A stretch of 24,030 nucleotides of DNA from PBB1 sp031380885 (GTDB taxonomy: Bacteria; Pseudomonadota; Gammaproteobacteria; Burkholderiales; Burkholderiaceae_C). The stretch is taken from the NCBI GenBank assembly GCA_031380885.1, contig JANMXL010000254.1, positions 1 through 24,030 on the forward strand. Reading direction: 5' to 3'. Of the stretch, positions 8,289-16,307 are shown piece by piece. How positions within the stretch are numbered: position 1 is the stretch's first letter; every line of letters begins with the position of its first letter. The notes below the pieces were generated by a model. The model was given only the letters and a program-made list of their open reading frames with translations, was not told where the DNA came from and did no database searches. Both the position numbers and the translations under genes were made by a program.

Positions 8289-9485
8289 CTATCCGGCCAG
8301 CACCGCCGCCATCGCCACCGCCGTCGCCTCGACATTCGATGAGTTCAGCCCAGCCACGCACATGCGACCCGAGCGCAGCACATAGACGGCATGTTCTTCG
8401 CGCAGGCGGTCGGCCTGCGCGGGGCTCAGCCCGGTGTAGCTGAACATGCCGCGCTGCGTGAGAAAGCAGTCGAAGTGGCGCTCGGGCAGCTTCGCGCTGA
8501 GCACCGCATGCAGGCGCTGGCGCATCACATGGATGCGGTCGCGCATCGCGTCGAGCTCGGCGGCCCATTGCGCACGCAGAACCGGCGTCTGCAGCACGCG
8601 GGCGACGATCTGCCCGCCGTGGGTGGGCGGGCTGCTGTAGTTCTTGCGCACCGTGGCACGCAGCTGGCCGAGCACCAGTTCAGCTTCAGCAGCGTTCGGG
8701 CAGACCACGCTCAACGCGCCGCAACGCTCGCCATACAGCGAGAAGCTCTTCGAGAACGAGCTGGCGCAGAAGAACGCGATGCCGGCGTCGGCCAGCGCGC
8801 GGATCGCGTGGGCGTCTTCTTCGATGCCGTCACCGAAGCCCTGGTAAGCGATGTCCACATACGGAATCAGCCGCCGGGCGCGGATCACCGGGATCAGTTC
8901 GGCCCACTGCGCGGTGCTCAGGTCGACGCCGGTCGGGTTGTGGCAACAGGCGTGCAGCAGCACGATGCTCTGTTCGGGCAGCGCGCGGAACGCCGCCAGC
9001 ATCTCGCCGAATTTCAGGCCGCCGGTGGAAGCGTCGTAATACGGGTAGGTGTTCACGCTGAAACCCGCACCCTCGAACATCGCGCGGTGGTTGTCCCAGG
9101 TCGGGTCGCTGACCCACGCCTGTGAGCCGGGGAAATGGCGCTGGAGGAAATCACCACCGACCTTCAAACCTCCCGAGCCGCCGATGGTCTGCACCGTCGC
9201 GATCCGGCCACTGGTGACGGCCTCGTGATCCGAGCCGAACAGCAGCTGCTGCGCTGCCAGCCGGTAGTTCGCAGCGCCCTCCATCGGCTGGTAGGGGCGC
9301 GCGCCGATGGTTTGCAGCAGCGCGGTTTCGGCCTCGCGCACCGCGCCCATCACGGGCAGCTTGCCGGCGTCGTCGAAATAGATGCCGATCGACAGGTTGA
9401 TCTTGTGCGCCCGCGGGTCGCGCCCGAACGACTCGTTCAGCGTCAGGATCGGGTCACCGGCGTAAGGGGGGATGTGCTCGAACAT
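8289..9485 (-). CDS. tyrB: Aromatic amino acid aminotransferase (class I)
   Basis: A 398-residue PLP-dependent aminotransferase of the AspC/TyrB family, transferring amino groups between Tyr, Phe or Asp and 2-oxoglutarate. Family motifs run in order: FGRDPRAHKINLSIGIYFDDAGKLPV near the N-terminus, GGSGGLKVGGDFL, VSDPTWDNHRAMFEGAGF, HACCHNPTGVDL, DIAYQGFGDGIEEDAHAIR, and the PLP lysine Lys246 in SSFSKSFSLYGERCGAL. The length is standard. The start MFEHIPPYAGDP matches the usual N-terminus; longer in-frame sequence upstream is not conserved. No good Shine-Dalgarno is visible. It lies 58 bp downstream of the glutathione peroxidase gene on the same strand. The preference between aspartate and aromatic substrates cannot be settled by reading. 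Confidence 0.93.
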   Translation of the reverse strand: MFEHIPPYAGDPILTLNESFGRDPRAHKINLSIGIYFDDAGKLPVMGAVREAETALLQTIGARPYQPMEGAANYRLAAQQLLFGSDHEAVTSGRIATVQTIGGSGGLKVGGDFLQRHFPGSQAWVSDPTWDNHRAMFEGAGFSVNTYPYYDASTGGLKFGEMLAAFRALPEQSIVLLHACCHNPTGVDLSTAQWAELIPVIRARRLIPYVDIAYQGFGDGIEEDAHAIRALADAGIAFFCASSFSKSFSLYGERCGALSVVCPNAAEAELVLGQLRATVRKNYSSPPTHGGQIVARVLQTPVLRAQWAAELDAMRDRIHVMRQRLHAVLSAKLPERHFDCFLTQRGMFSYTGLSPAQADRLREEHAVYVLRSGRMCVAGLNSSNVEATAVAMAAVLAG

Positions 9486-9543
9486 GTGAGGCGTGGCAGT
9501 CAGACGGAAAGCACAGAGGAGACCTGCGACACAAGCCGGGCAC

Positions 9544-10041
9544 TCAGGCCGACAGCGCGGCCTCGATGTCGGCCCGCAGCGACGCCGGCGTGTCGGTCGG
9601 CGCGTAGCGCTTGATGACCTGGCCGTCGCGGCCGACCAGGAACTTGGTGAAGTTCCACTTGATGGCCTTGGTGCCCAGCAGGCCGGGGGCTTCGGCAGCC
9701 AGCCACTTCCACAGCGGGTGCGCCGAGGCGCCATTGACATCGACCTTGCTCATCATCGGAAAGGTGACACCGTAGTTCTTCTGGCAGAAGCTGTCGATCT
9801 CCACATTGCTGAGGGGATCCTGCGCGCCGAACTGGTTGCAGGGGAAACCGATCACCATCAGGCCGCGCTCCCCATAGGACTTCCACAGCGCTTCGAGCCC
9901 GGCGAACTGCGGCGTGAAACCGCAGGCACTGGCGGTGTTGACGACCAGCAGCACGCGCCCACGCTGCGCCGACAAGGGGCTGGGCGTGCCGTCGATCGCG
10001 GTGGCGTCGAAGTCGAAAACGGTGGCGCTGGGTGCGTTCAT
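9544..10041 (-). CDS. Glutathione peroxidase family protein (thiol peroxidase)
   Basis: A 165-residue GPx-fold peroxidase reducing hydroperoxides. The peroxidatic residue is Cys40 in NTASACGFTPQF, a cysteine and not a selenocysteine. The tetrad partners are visible: Gln70 in GFPCNQFG, Trp in KWNFTKFLV, and the adjacent Asn. Cys86 (SFCQKNYGV) is in the place of the resolving cysteine of thioredoxin-dependent GPx enzymes, so thioredoxin may be the reductant rather than glutathione (inference). A good Shine-Dalgarno (GGAGAG) precedes the ATG. No signal peptide is present, so it should be cytoplasmic. It is related to E. coli BtuE. It lies between the EamA transporter and tyrB genes on the same strand. 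Confidence 0.93.
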   Translation of the reverse strand: MNAPSATVFDFDATAIDGTPSPLSAQRGRVLLVVNTASACGFTPQFAGLEALWKSYGERGLMVIGFPCNQFGAQDPLSNVEIDSFCQKNYGVTFPMMSKVDVNGASAHPLWKWLAAEAPGLLGTKAIKWNFTKFLVGRDGQVIKRYAPTDTPASLRADIEAALSA

Positions 10042-10149
10042 GGGAACTCTCCGGTGGGCGACTGGGATCCGCCCACAGGGGCGTGGTGCACAAAGGCTGG
10101 ATCGTATCGCCGGGGCCAGGCCTCAGTGGCGCCGTGGCGGCGCGGCCGC

Positions 10150-11064
10150 TCAACGCGCGGGCTCGCGCGCGGCCCACACCGCGGTCAACACGATCAGTGC
10201 GCCGCCCACCAACAGGCTGCCGGTGATGCGCCCGGCGCCCAGCAATGCCGCCGACACCGCAGCGAACAGCACCTCGCTGAGCATCAACACCGAGCCGACC
10301 TCCACGGGCAATCGCACGGCACCGTATTGCAGCGCGAGGTTGCTGCACAGGAACAGCGCGCTCAAGGTCAGCAACAGCGCCGGCACCCACCAAGGCCAAG
10401 GTGCGACGCCAGCCGCCAGCGGCCAGGCGATGCCTCCCTGGGCGCTGAGCACGGCCGCCAGCGCCCCGGCGACCAGCGCGCCACCAACGAACATGGCCAG
10501 CGCACGGCCTTCCTCCGGCAGGTTGGCGGTGCGCTTGAGCATCACGTTGTTCAACGCAAAGGCAAAACCGCCGAGCAGGCCCAGCCAGTCGGCCAGCGAT
10601 TGCGGCAACGGCAACCCGGGCACGCCACCGGCCCCGGGCCGACCCAGCACGATGCCGGCGCCGACCAGGGACAGCGCCATCCGGAGGCCGGCCACCGGTG
10701 TCAACGATTCCTTCAGCAGCCAGCGCGCCAGCAGCACCGACCACAGCGGCATCAGGTAGAACAGCAGCACCACCCGCACCACGTCGCCGACGACAGTGGC
10801 CCAGTTGAAGGCCGCGTTGGTGGCGCCAGCGGCCAGCAGCACCACCCACAGCGAGCGCTCGCGCAGCAGCTGAACAACGGCACGGGGCCGCGCCGCCGCG
10901 ATCACCACCACCGTCGGCACAAAGACCAGCACCGTGGCCCACAGCGGGTGCAGCCCCTGCGCTTCGAGTTGCCGAAACGGCCACCACGACAGCCCCCACA
11001 CCAGCGAGTTGAACACCAGTGCAAGCGCCGCCCAGCGGGCGACGATGGGCGCTGGGCCGTTCAG
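10150..11064 (-). CDS. EamA/DMT-family drug-metabolite transporter
   Basis: A protein of about 300 residues with ten hydrophobic segments in two homologous EamA halves. The first half opens with LVFNSLVWGLSWWPFRQL and the second with DWLGLLGGFAFALNNVMLKR. It ends in AAREPAR after the last helix. This is the drug/metabolite exporter fold of the inner membrane; the substrate is unknown. The start is uncertain. The region aligned to family N-termini begins just after the lplT stop, where the only overlapping codon is CTG at 11062-11064 (CTGA overlap with the lplT stop). The nearest conventional start is GTG at 11014-11016, which would give 288 residues and trim the front of the first helix. I chose the CTG because homologues carry roughly ten more residues before this helix. 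It is co-directional and overlapping with lplT, so they probably share a transcript. Confidence 0.82.
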   Translation of the reverse strand: MNGPAPIVARWAALALVFNSLVWGLSWWPFRQLEAQGLHPLWATVLVFVPTVVVIAAARPRAVVQLLRERSLWVVLLAAGATNAAFNWATVVGDVVRVVLLFYLMPLWSVLLARWLLKESLTPVAGLRMALSLVGAGIVLGRPGAGGVPGLPLPQSLADWLGLLGGFAFALNNVMLKRTANLPEEGRALAMFVGGALVAGALAAVLSAQGGIAWPLAAGVAPWPWWVPALLLTLSALFLCSNLALQYGAVRLPVEVGSVLMLSEVLFAAVSAALLGAGRITGSLLVGGALIVLTAVWAAREPAR

Positions 11065-12338
11065 TGCTGGTCGCTGCGCGCGAGCGCGAGCAGGTGATCG
11101 ACTTCGACGCGGTGGTGGATGCAGTTGCGCTGATGCCAACGGCGAATCAGCCACATCAACCCCGCCACCAGCACGCCGAAGATGGAGATCGCTCCGAAGG
11201 CCGACAGGCCCAGCACCGTCATGCCGGCATACATCCCCCCCAGCCCGAGGATGCACGCCTGTTCGTTGAAGTTCTGCACAGCGATCGACCGGCCGGCACC
11301 CATCAGGTTGTGGCCGCGGTGTTGCAACAGCGCATTCATCGGCACCACCAGGAAGCCGCCCAGCGCGCCGAGCACGATCAGAAATGGCACCGCAATCGAC
11401 AGCTCGGTGATGAAGTTCATGCCCAGCACCAGCAGCCCCATCGCGATGCCCAGGGGGATGACGCGCGTTGCCTGGTCGAGCCGCATGCGCAGCGACGCCA
11501 CCACCGCACCGGCTGCGGTGCCAATGGCCACCACGCCGACCAGCGCCGACGCCTGCGTGGTCTCGTAGCTCAGCGCCACCGCTGCCCAGGCCAGCACGAT
11601 GTAGCGCAGATTGCCCGAAACGCCCCAGAACAGGGTGGTGGTGGCCAGCGAGATCTGGCCCAGCTTGTCCGTCCACAGCCGCGCGTTGCAGCGTTGGAAA
11701 TCGCGCACCAGGCCGAACAGGCTGTGGGCGATCGGCTGCAACGGCGCTTCCGTGCGCGGGATGCGCAGGTTGAAGGCAGCGGCCAGTGCATACAAGGCGA
11801 CCATCGCCGCGATGGCCGCTTCGGGCGGTGTATCAATTCCGGTGTCGATCCACGGCAAATCGAAGGCCAGCAGGTGACTGGAGATGCTGTGCCCGATCAG
11901 CTGCCCGCCGAGCAGGACGCCGAGGATGATCGACAGGATGGTCAAACCCTCGATCCAACCATTGGCCTTGACCAGCTGCGAGTTGGGCAACAGCTCGGTC
12001 AGGATGCCGTACTTGGCCGGCGAGTAAGCGGCGGCGCCAAGCCCGACGATGGCATAGGCCATCAGCGGGTGGCTGCCGAACAGCATCATCAGGCAGCCGA
12101 CCACCTTGATCAGGTTCGAGAAGAACATCACCCGGCCCTTGGGCAACGCATCGGCAATCGCGCCGACGAAAGGGGCCAAGATCACATAGAACAGCGCGAA
12201 CATGGGCACCAGTGCGGCGGGCTGCCATGCGGGCTGCCCCGAGCTTTTCAGCAGCTCCACCCCCGCCACGAACAGCGCGTTGTCAGCCAGCGAGCTGAAA
12301 AACTGCGCCGCCATGATGGTGTAAAAACCTTTTTTCAT
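11061..12338 (-). CDS. lplT: Lysophospholipid transporter LplT (MFS)
   Basis: A 425-residue inner-membrane protein of the major facilitator superfamily with about 12 helices. LplT moves lysophospholipids to the cytoplasmic face for re-acylation. Family features are the N-terminal YTIMAAQFFSSLADNALF, the loop PFVGAIADALPKGRVMFFSN, AAYSPAKYGILTELLP and KANGWIEG. No Aas acyltransferase is fused or adjacent here. The ATG has no Shine-Dalgarno of its own and overlaps, by ATGA, the stop of a 17-codon ORF that does have one. The gene may therefore be translated by coupling to that leader. A TGCTATAAC extended -10 box lies upstream at 12413-12421. It is divergent from alr. Confidence 0.93.
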   Translation of the reverse strand: MKKGFYTIMAAQFFSSLADNALFVAGVELLKSSGQPAWQPAALVPMFALFYVILAPFVGAIADALPKGRVMFFSNLIKVVGCLMMLFGSHPLMAYAIVGLGAAAYSPAKYGILTELLPNSQLVKANGWIEGLTILSIILGVLLGGQLIGHSISSHLLAFDLPWIDTGIDTPPEAAIAAMVALYALAAAFNLRIPRTEAPLQPIAHSLFGLVRDFQRCNARLWTDKLGQISLATTTLFWGVSGNLRYIVLAWAAVALSYETTQASALVGVVAIGTAAGAVVASLRMRLDQATRVIPLGIAMGLLVLGMNFITELSIAVPFLIVLGALGGFLVVPMNALLQHRGHNLMGAGRSIAVQNFNEQACILGLGGMYAGMTVLGLSAFGAISIFGVLVAGLMWLIRRWHQRNCIHHRVEVDHLLALARSDQH

Positions 12339-12388
12339 TCGCTGGTGGCGCTCAGTTTCCGGGTCGGCATGATGACGAAGCCGTGCAT
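12335..12388 (-). CDS. Possible 17-residue leader peptide coupled to lplT
   Basis: A short ORF encoding MHGFVIMPTRKLSATSE, too short for ordinary gene callers. AAGGAGA lies 8 nt before its ATG, the best Shine-Dalgarno in this neighbourhood. Its TGA overlaps the lplT ATG as ATGA. The candidate -10 at 12413-12418 would start the transcript just ahead of this Shine-Dalgarno, making the small ORF the first cistron. The peptide has no recognised family. It could be a coupling or attenuation device, or the ORF could be a chance reading of the lplT leader. Confidence 0.45.
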   Translation of the reverse strand: MHGFVIMPTRKLSATSE

Positions 12389-12396
12389 CCGACGGG

Positions 12397-12403
12397 TCTC
12401 CTT
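12397..12403 (-). promoter_or_regulatory. Strong Shine-Dalgarno serving the small leader ORF
   Basis: AAGGAGA on the minus strand, 8 nt from the ATG at 12388 and about 59 nt from the lplT ATG. It is too far away to serve lplT directly, which is what points to the leader ORF. Confidence 0.55.
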
Positions 12404-12412
12404 GCGGCGCGG

Positions 12413-12421
12413 GTTATAGCA
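12413..12421 (-). promoter_or_regulatory. Extended -10 promoter element for lplT
   Basis: TGCTATAAC on the minus strand fits TGn-TATAAT with one mismatch. No good -35 is visible, as expected for an extended -10 promoter. The predicted transcript start is near 12405, just before the leader-ORF Shine-Dalgarno. Confidence 0.5.
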
Positions 12422-12512
12422 CGCGGGGTGTTGCCGAACGGCGCTGCAGGGCACTGCGCGACCAGGGTTTGCAAGGCCTGCGGCAGAATCGGTTTTTGCC
12501 AATCACCGCCCC

Positions 12513-13628
12513 ATGCCACGCCCCATCGAAGCCGTGATCCACCCCGAGGCGCTGGCGCACAACCTGCAGCGCGCGCGGGCCCACGCGCCCGACGCCCGCA
12601 TCTGGGCTGTCGTCAAGGCCAATGCCTACGGGCATGGCATCGAGCGCGTCTTTGCCGGCCTGCAGGGTGCCGACGGCTTTGCTTTGCTCGACCTCGAAGA
12701 GGCACAACACTTGCGCGCCCTCGGCTGGCGCGGGCCGATCCTGCTGCTCGAAGGCTGCTTCGAGGCGCGCGACCTGGAGACCTGTTCACGCCTGAACCTG
12801 TGGCACACGGTGCACCGCGAGGCGCAGATCGACTGGCTGGCCGCGCACAAGACGCAGGCGCCGCACCACGTGTTCCTGAAGATGAACAGCGGCATGAACC
12901 GGCTCGGTTTCACCCCGGCCGCCTACCGCTCGGCGTGGCTGCGGCTGAGCGGTTTGACGCAGGTCGAGGGCATCACGCTGATGACGCACTTCTCAGATGC
13001 CGATACCGACCGTGCCGATGCGGCCAGTGGCATCGCGCGCCAGTGGTCGGTCTTTGAAGCGACAACGCGCGAGCTGCCCGGCGAGCGCTCGCTGTGCAAC
13101 AGCGCGGCCACCTTGCGTCATGCGCCCGACAACGCCGCAGTGCGCGGCGACTGGGTGCGCCCCGGCATCGCGCTGTATGGCTCGGCGCCCGACTTCCCCG
13201 CCCGCAGCAGCGCCGACTGGGGCCTGCAGCCGGCGATGACGCTGCGCAGCCAATTGATCGCCACGCAGAACCTGCAACCCGGCGACACCGTGGGCTACGG
13301 CAGCCGCTACACCGCCGCGCGGCCGATGCGCATCGGTGTGGTCGCCTGCGGCTACGCTGACGGCTACCCGCGCAGTGCGCCCAACGGCACGCCGGTGCTG
13401 GTGGACGGCGTGCGCTGCGAGATGGTCGGCCGCGTCTCGATGGACATGGTCACCGTCGATCTGACACCGGTGCCTGCTGCGCACATCGGCAGCGAAGTCA
13501 CGCTGTGGGGACTGGGGCCGGCCGGGGCGGTGCTGCCGATCGACGAGGTCGCCCACGCTGCGGGCACCGTGGGCTACGAGTTGATGTGCGCGCTGGCAGC
13601 GCGCGTGCCGACCGTCGTCGGCGACTGA
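12513..13628 (+). CDS. alr: Alanine racemase
   Basis: A 371-residue PLP enzyme converting L-alanine to D-alanine for peptidoglycan. The PLP lysine is Lys35 in AVVKANAYGHG, and the opposing catalytic tyrosine is Tyr262 in VGYGSRYTA. Other family motifs are LKMNSGMNRLGF, LMTHFSDAD, WVRPGIALYGS, ACGYADGYPR and GRVSMDMVTVDLT. The length is normal, and both catalytic residues are present. The ATG is supported by the conserved start PIEAVIHPEALAHNL; no Shine-Dalgarno is obvious. It is divergent from the lplT leader, with 124 bp between them, and is followed 157 bp later by arfB. Confidence 0.96.
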   Translation: MPRPIEAVIHPEALAHNLQRARAHAPDARIWAVVKANAYGHGIERVFAGLQGADGFALLDLEEAQHLRALGWRGPILLLEGCFEARDLETCSRLNLWHTVHREAQIDWLAAHKTQAPHHVFLKMNSGMNRLGFTPAAYRSAWLRLSGLTQVEGITLMTHFSDADTDRADAASGIARQWSVFEATTRELPGERSLCNSAATLRHAPDNAAVRGDWVRPGIALYGSAPDFPARSSADWGLQPAMTLRSQLIATQNLQPGDTVGYGSRYTAARPMRIGVVACGYADGYPRSAPNGTPVLVDGVRCEMVGRVSMDMVTVDLTPVPAAHIGSEVTLWGLGPAGAVLPIDEVAHAAGTVGYELMCALAARVPTVVGD

Positions 13629-13785
13629 ACTCACCCGCACTGCAAGAACCACGATGCCCCTGCCCAGCCACCTGCTGACGATGACCGTGCTGATGACGCC
13701 GGACTCGAACAGCGCGAAGCGGCGCTGTTGAAAGCGATGCCGTCGTCATCGCCCGACCGCGACGCATGAGGCACGGCGCGCCGTG

Positions 13786-14193
13786 ATGTCATCGCGCTTC
13801 GTCGTGCCCGAACACGAAGTCGAGATCACCGCCATCCGCGCGCAAGGCGCCGGCGGCCAGAACGTCAACAAGGTGTCGAGCGCGGTGCATCTGCGCTACG
13901 ACGTGCATGCCTCGTCGCTGCCCGACGACGTGAAGCAGCGGCTGCTGGCGCTGCGCGACCAGCGCATCACCGCCGACGGCGTGGTCGTCATCAAGGCGCA
14001 GACCTCGCGCAGCCAGGACGCCAACCGCGCCGACGCGCTGGCGCGGCTGCAGGAACTGGTCGACAGCGTGGCCACGCCGCCGCGCATTCGCCGTGCGACC
14101 AAGCCGACCTACGGCTCGAAGCAGCGGCGGCTTGAAGGCAAGGGCATCCGCGCGCAAGTGAAGGCTTCGCGGGGCAAGGTCGGCCACGACTGA
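13786..14193 (+). CDS. arfB: Alternative ribosome-rescue factor ArfB (peptidyl-tRNA hydrolase)
   Basis: A 135-residue homologue of ArfB (YaeJ), which enters stalled non-stop ribosomes and hydrolyses peptidyl-tRNA without a stop codon. The GGQ catalytic motif is at residues 23-25 in AQGAGGQNVNKVSSAVHLR. The basic C-terminal tail, which reads the empty mRNA channel in the family, is present (PTYGSKQRRLEGKGIRAQVKA). This tail and the small size separate it from RF1/RF2. A GTG directly before the ATG (13783) is an alternative start adding one residue. No Shine-Dalgarno is visible. It stands 31 bp before radA. Confidence 0.94.
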   Translation: MSSRFVVPEHEVEITAIRAQGAGGQNVNKVSSAVHLRYDVHASSLPDDVKQRLLALRDQRITADGVVVIKAQTSRSQDANRADALARLQELVDSVATPPRIRRATKPTYGSKQRRLEGKGIRAQVKASRGKVGHD

Positions 14194-14224
14194 TGCGCTT
14201 GCTGCGGCGGGCTAAAGTCGTCGT

Positions 14225-15595
14225 GTGAGCAAACCAAAATCGATCTACACCTGCACCGAATGCGGCGGCACCAGCCCGAAGTGGCTGGGCAAATGCCCGT
14301 CGTGCGAGGCATGGAACACGCTGGTCGAGTCGATCGCTGAAAGCGCTGGGCCGAAGCACCGCTACCAATCTTTGGCCGGTGCGCTGCCGGTGGCGACGCT
14401 GGCCGACATCGAGGCCTCGGATGTCGACCGCCTGCCGACCGGCATCGACGAACTCGACCGCGTGCTGGGCGGCGGCATCGTCGCCGGTGGCGTGGTGCTG
14501 ATCGGCGGCGATCCGGGCATCGGCAAGTCGACGCTGTTGCTGCAAGCCCTCGACGCGCTGTCGCGCAATGTGCGCACGCTGTACGTGACCGGCGAGGAGT
14601 CGGGCGCGCAGGTCGCACTGCGCTCGCGCCGATTGGGCCTGGGCGAAGGCAGCGGCGGCTCGCAGGTGCGCGTGATCGCCGAAATCCAGTTGGAAAAAAT
14701 CGCCGCCACCATCGCTGTAGAGCAGCCGGTGGTGTGTGTGATCGATTCGATCCAGACCGTTTACAGCGACCAGCTCACGTCAGCGCCCGGCTCTGTCGCG
14801 CAGGTGCGTGAATGCGCGGCGCAACTCACGCGCATTGCGAAGTCGAGCGGCACCACGATCGTGCTGGTTGGCCACGTGACGAAGGAAGGCGCGCTGGCCG
14901 GGCCGCGCGTGCTGGAACACATCGTCGACACGGTGCTGTATTTCGAGGGCGACACGCACAGCAGCTTCCGGCTGGTGCGCGCGATCAAGAACCGCTTCGG
15001 CGCGGTCAACGAGATCGGTGTGTTTGCGATGACGGAGCGCGGCCTGAAGGGCGTGGCCAATCCGAGCGCGATCTTTTTGTCGACGCACGGTGACCCGGTG
15101 GCCGGCTCCTGCGTGCTGGTCACGCTCGAAGGCACGCGGCCGCTGCTGGTGGAGATTCAGGCGCTGGTCGACAGCGGCGGGCCCAGCCCGCGCCGGCTCA
15201 GCGTCGGGCTGGACAGGGATCGCCTGGCGATGATGCTGGCGGTGCTGCACCGCCATGCCGGCATCGCCTGCAATGACCAGGACGTGTTCGTCAACGCGGT
15301 GGGCGGTGTGCGCATTGCCGAGCCTGCCGCCGACCTGGCGGTGATGCTGGCAATTCAAAGCAGCCTGCGCGGCAAGCCGCTGCCGCGCGGCTTCATCGCG
15401 TTCGGCGAGGTCGGTCTGGCCGGCGAAGTGCGCCCCGCGCCGCGCGGTCAGGAGCGTTTGAAAGAAGCCGCGAAGCTCGGCTTCAGCGTGGCGCTGGTGC
15501 CCAAGGCCAACGCACCGAAGAAGCCCATCGAAGGCTTGACGATCCACGCGGTCGAACGCATTGAAGAAGCGATCGACCGCGTGCGGGGCTTGTGA
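14225..15595 (+). CDS. radA: DNA repair protein RadA
   Basis: A 456-residue RecA-like helicase that drives branch migration in recombination repair. The N-terminal zinc finger has Cys10, Cys13, Cys24 and Cys27. Walker A is GGDPGIGKST at 94-103, followed by TGEESGAQV and CVIDSIQT (Walker B). The RadA-specific KNRFG motif is at 255-259. The C-terminal Lon-like domain has NDQDVFVNAVGG, RGFIAFGEVGLAGEVRP and a normal end. The start is GTG with the family N-terminus SKPKSIYTCTECG. There is no Shine-Dalgarno, and a TAAAGT box ends 6 bp before the GTG, so a leaderless transcript is possible. A strong hairpin terminator follows at 15622-15647. Confidence 0.96.
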   Translation: MSKPKSIYTCTECGGTSPKWLGKCPSCEAWNTLVESIAESAGPKHRYQSLAGALPVATLADIEASDVDRLPTGIDELDRVLGGGIVAGGVVLIGGDPGIGKSTLLLQALDALSRNVRTLYVTGEESGAQVALRSRRLGLGEGSGGSQVRVIAEIQLEKIAATIAVEQPVVCVIDSIQTVYSDQLTSAPGSVAQVRECAAQLTRIAKSSGTTIVLVGHVTKEGALAGPRVLEHIVDTVLYFEGDTHSSFRLVRAIKNRFGAVNEIGVFAMTERGLKGVANPSAIFLSTHGDPVAGSCVLVTLEGTRPLLVEIQALVDSGGPSPRRLSVGLDRDRLAMMLAVLHRHAGIACNDQDVFVNAVGGVRIAEPAADLAVMLAIQSSLRGKPLPRGFIAFGEVGLAGEVRPAPRGQERLKEAAKLGFSVALVPKANAPKKPIEGLTIHAVERIEEAIDRVRGL

Positions 15596-15621
15596 GTCGA
15601 AACTACTGCGCGCCAGAATGA

Positions 15622-15647
15622 CGAAACCCCGCCAAAGCGGGGTTTCG
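15622..15647. terminator. Bidirectional hairpin terminator between radA and the PEP-CTERM gene
   Basis: Perfect arms CGAAACCCCGC and GCGGGGTTTCG flank a 4-nt CAAA loop between two convergent genes. A-rich and T-rich ends are inside the stem, so it can act in either direction, although the U-run is short. Confidence 0.85.
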
Positions 15648-15677
15648 AGATATCAGCGACGAGCGGTCGCTGGTGTT

Positions 15678-16226
15678 TCAGGCGCGGCGTTGGCGTTTGG
15701 CGACGAAGCCCATGACGCCCAGGCCGGCCAGCATGAGGGCGTAGGTCTCGGGCTCGGGCACCGCAGCTGTTTGGTACAGCGTTGCATGCGAGAGGCCTTG
15801 CGCTATGCCTTTTTTGTTGACAGAAACGCCGTTCGTGATGAAGCTGAGGCTGCTAACGCTGGTCACGCTCGCGCTGTAGTAATACAAACTGAACGAGTTT
15901 GATGCTTTCAGCGCAATGGCGAACGGTCCGATCACCGCCGGGCTGATTGCGAGGCTGCCGGACGAGCCCCCGGTGTAGCTAACGTCCTTGATCTCCGACC
16001 ACCCGCCGATTCCGGTCAGGCTGAAGAGTTCGGCATAGACGTCGGCGTCCTGATTCTTGTTGTTATTGGCCCACGAGCCCGAGCACTTGGAAGCGTTGAT
16101 CGTGGTGTCGGTGACCGAGCACACCGCGCCCGAGCCACCGACACTGAGCACTGCCTGCGCAGGCGCCGCCATCGCACCAAGCATGAGGGCAATCGCCGAG
16201 ACTGAAAAAAGGGATTGAGATTTCAT
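15678..16226 (-). CDS. PEP-CTERM sorting domain exported protein
   Basis: A 182-residue secreted protein. An N-terminal signal peptide (MKSQSLFSVSAIALMLGAMAAPAQA) ends in a plausible AQA cleavage site. The C-terminus has VPEPETYALMLAGLGVMGF and then the basic tail VAKRQRRA, the tripartite PEP-CTERM sorting signal that exosortase/archaeosortase systems recognise. The middle is rich in Ser, Thr, Asn and Gly, with two cysteines (GAVCSVT and SKCSGS) and no recognised domain. PEP-CTERM cargo proteins are usually surface or extracellular-matrix proteins of biofilm and floc formers. An alternative start 15 bp upstream (MKVRTMKSQ, ATG ending at 16241) is in frame. Neither has a clear Shine-Dalgarno. 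No exosortase or EPS gene is in the window. A sigma-54-like promoter lies upstream. Confidence 0.92.
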   Translation of the reverse strand: MKSQSLFSVSAIALMLGAMAAPAQAVLSVGGSGAVCSVTDTTINASKCSGSWANNNKNQDADVYAELFSLTGIGGWSEIKDVSYTGGSSGSLAISPAVIGPFAIALKASNSFSLYYYSASVTSVSSLSFITNGVSVNKKGIAQGLSHATLYQTAAVPEPETYALMLAGLGVMGFVAKRQRRA

Positions 16227-16307
16227 GGTGCGCACTTTCATTACAGGTTGAGGAATCGATCTTCTTGGGGCGCCGTGATACAGCTCTGGCGCCGACCGAT
16301 GTGTGTG

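Noticed and set aside
9912..9937. Selenocysteine glutathione peroxidase
   Set aside because: The catalytic codon is TGC (Cys40), not an in-frame TGA, and no selenocysteine insertion element is evident.
9493..12419. Long plus-strand open frames over gpx, EamA and lplT
   Set aside because: Composition is that of antisense frames (His/Gln/Arg-rich), and three recognised genes occupy the minus strand.
13783..13785. GTG at 13783 as the arfB start
   Set aside because: It directly precedes an ATG and has no better ribosome site; the ATG at 13786 is preferred, with only one residue of difference.
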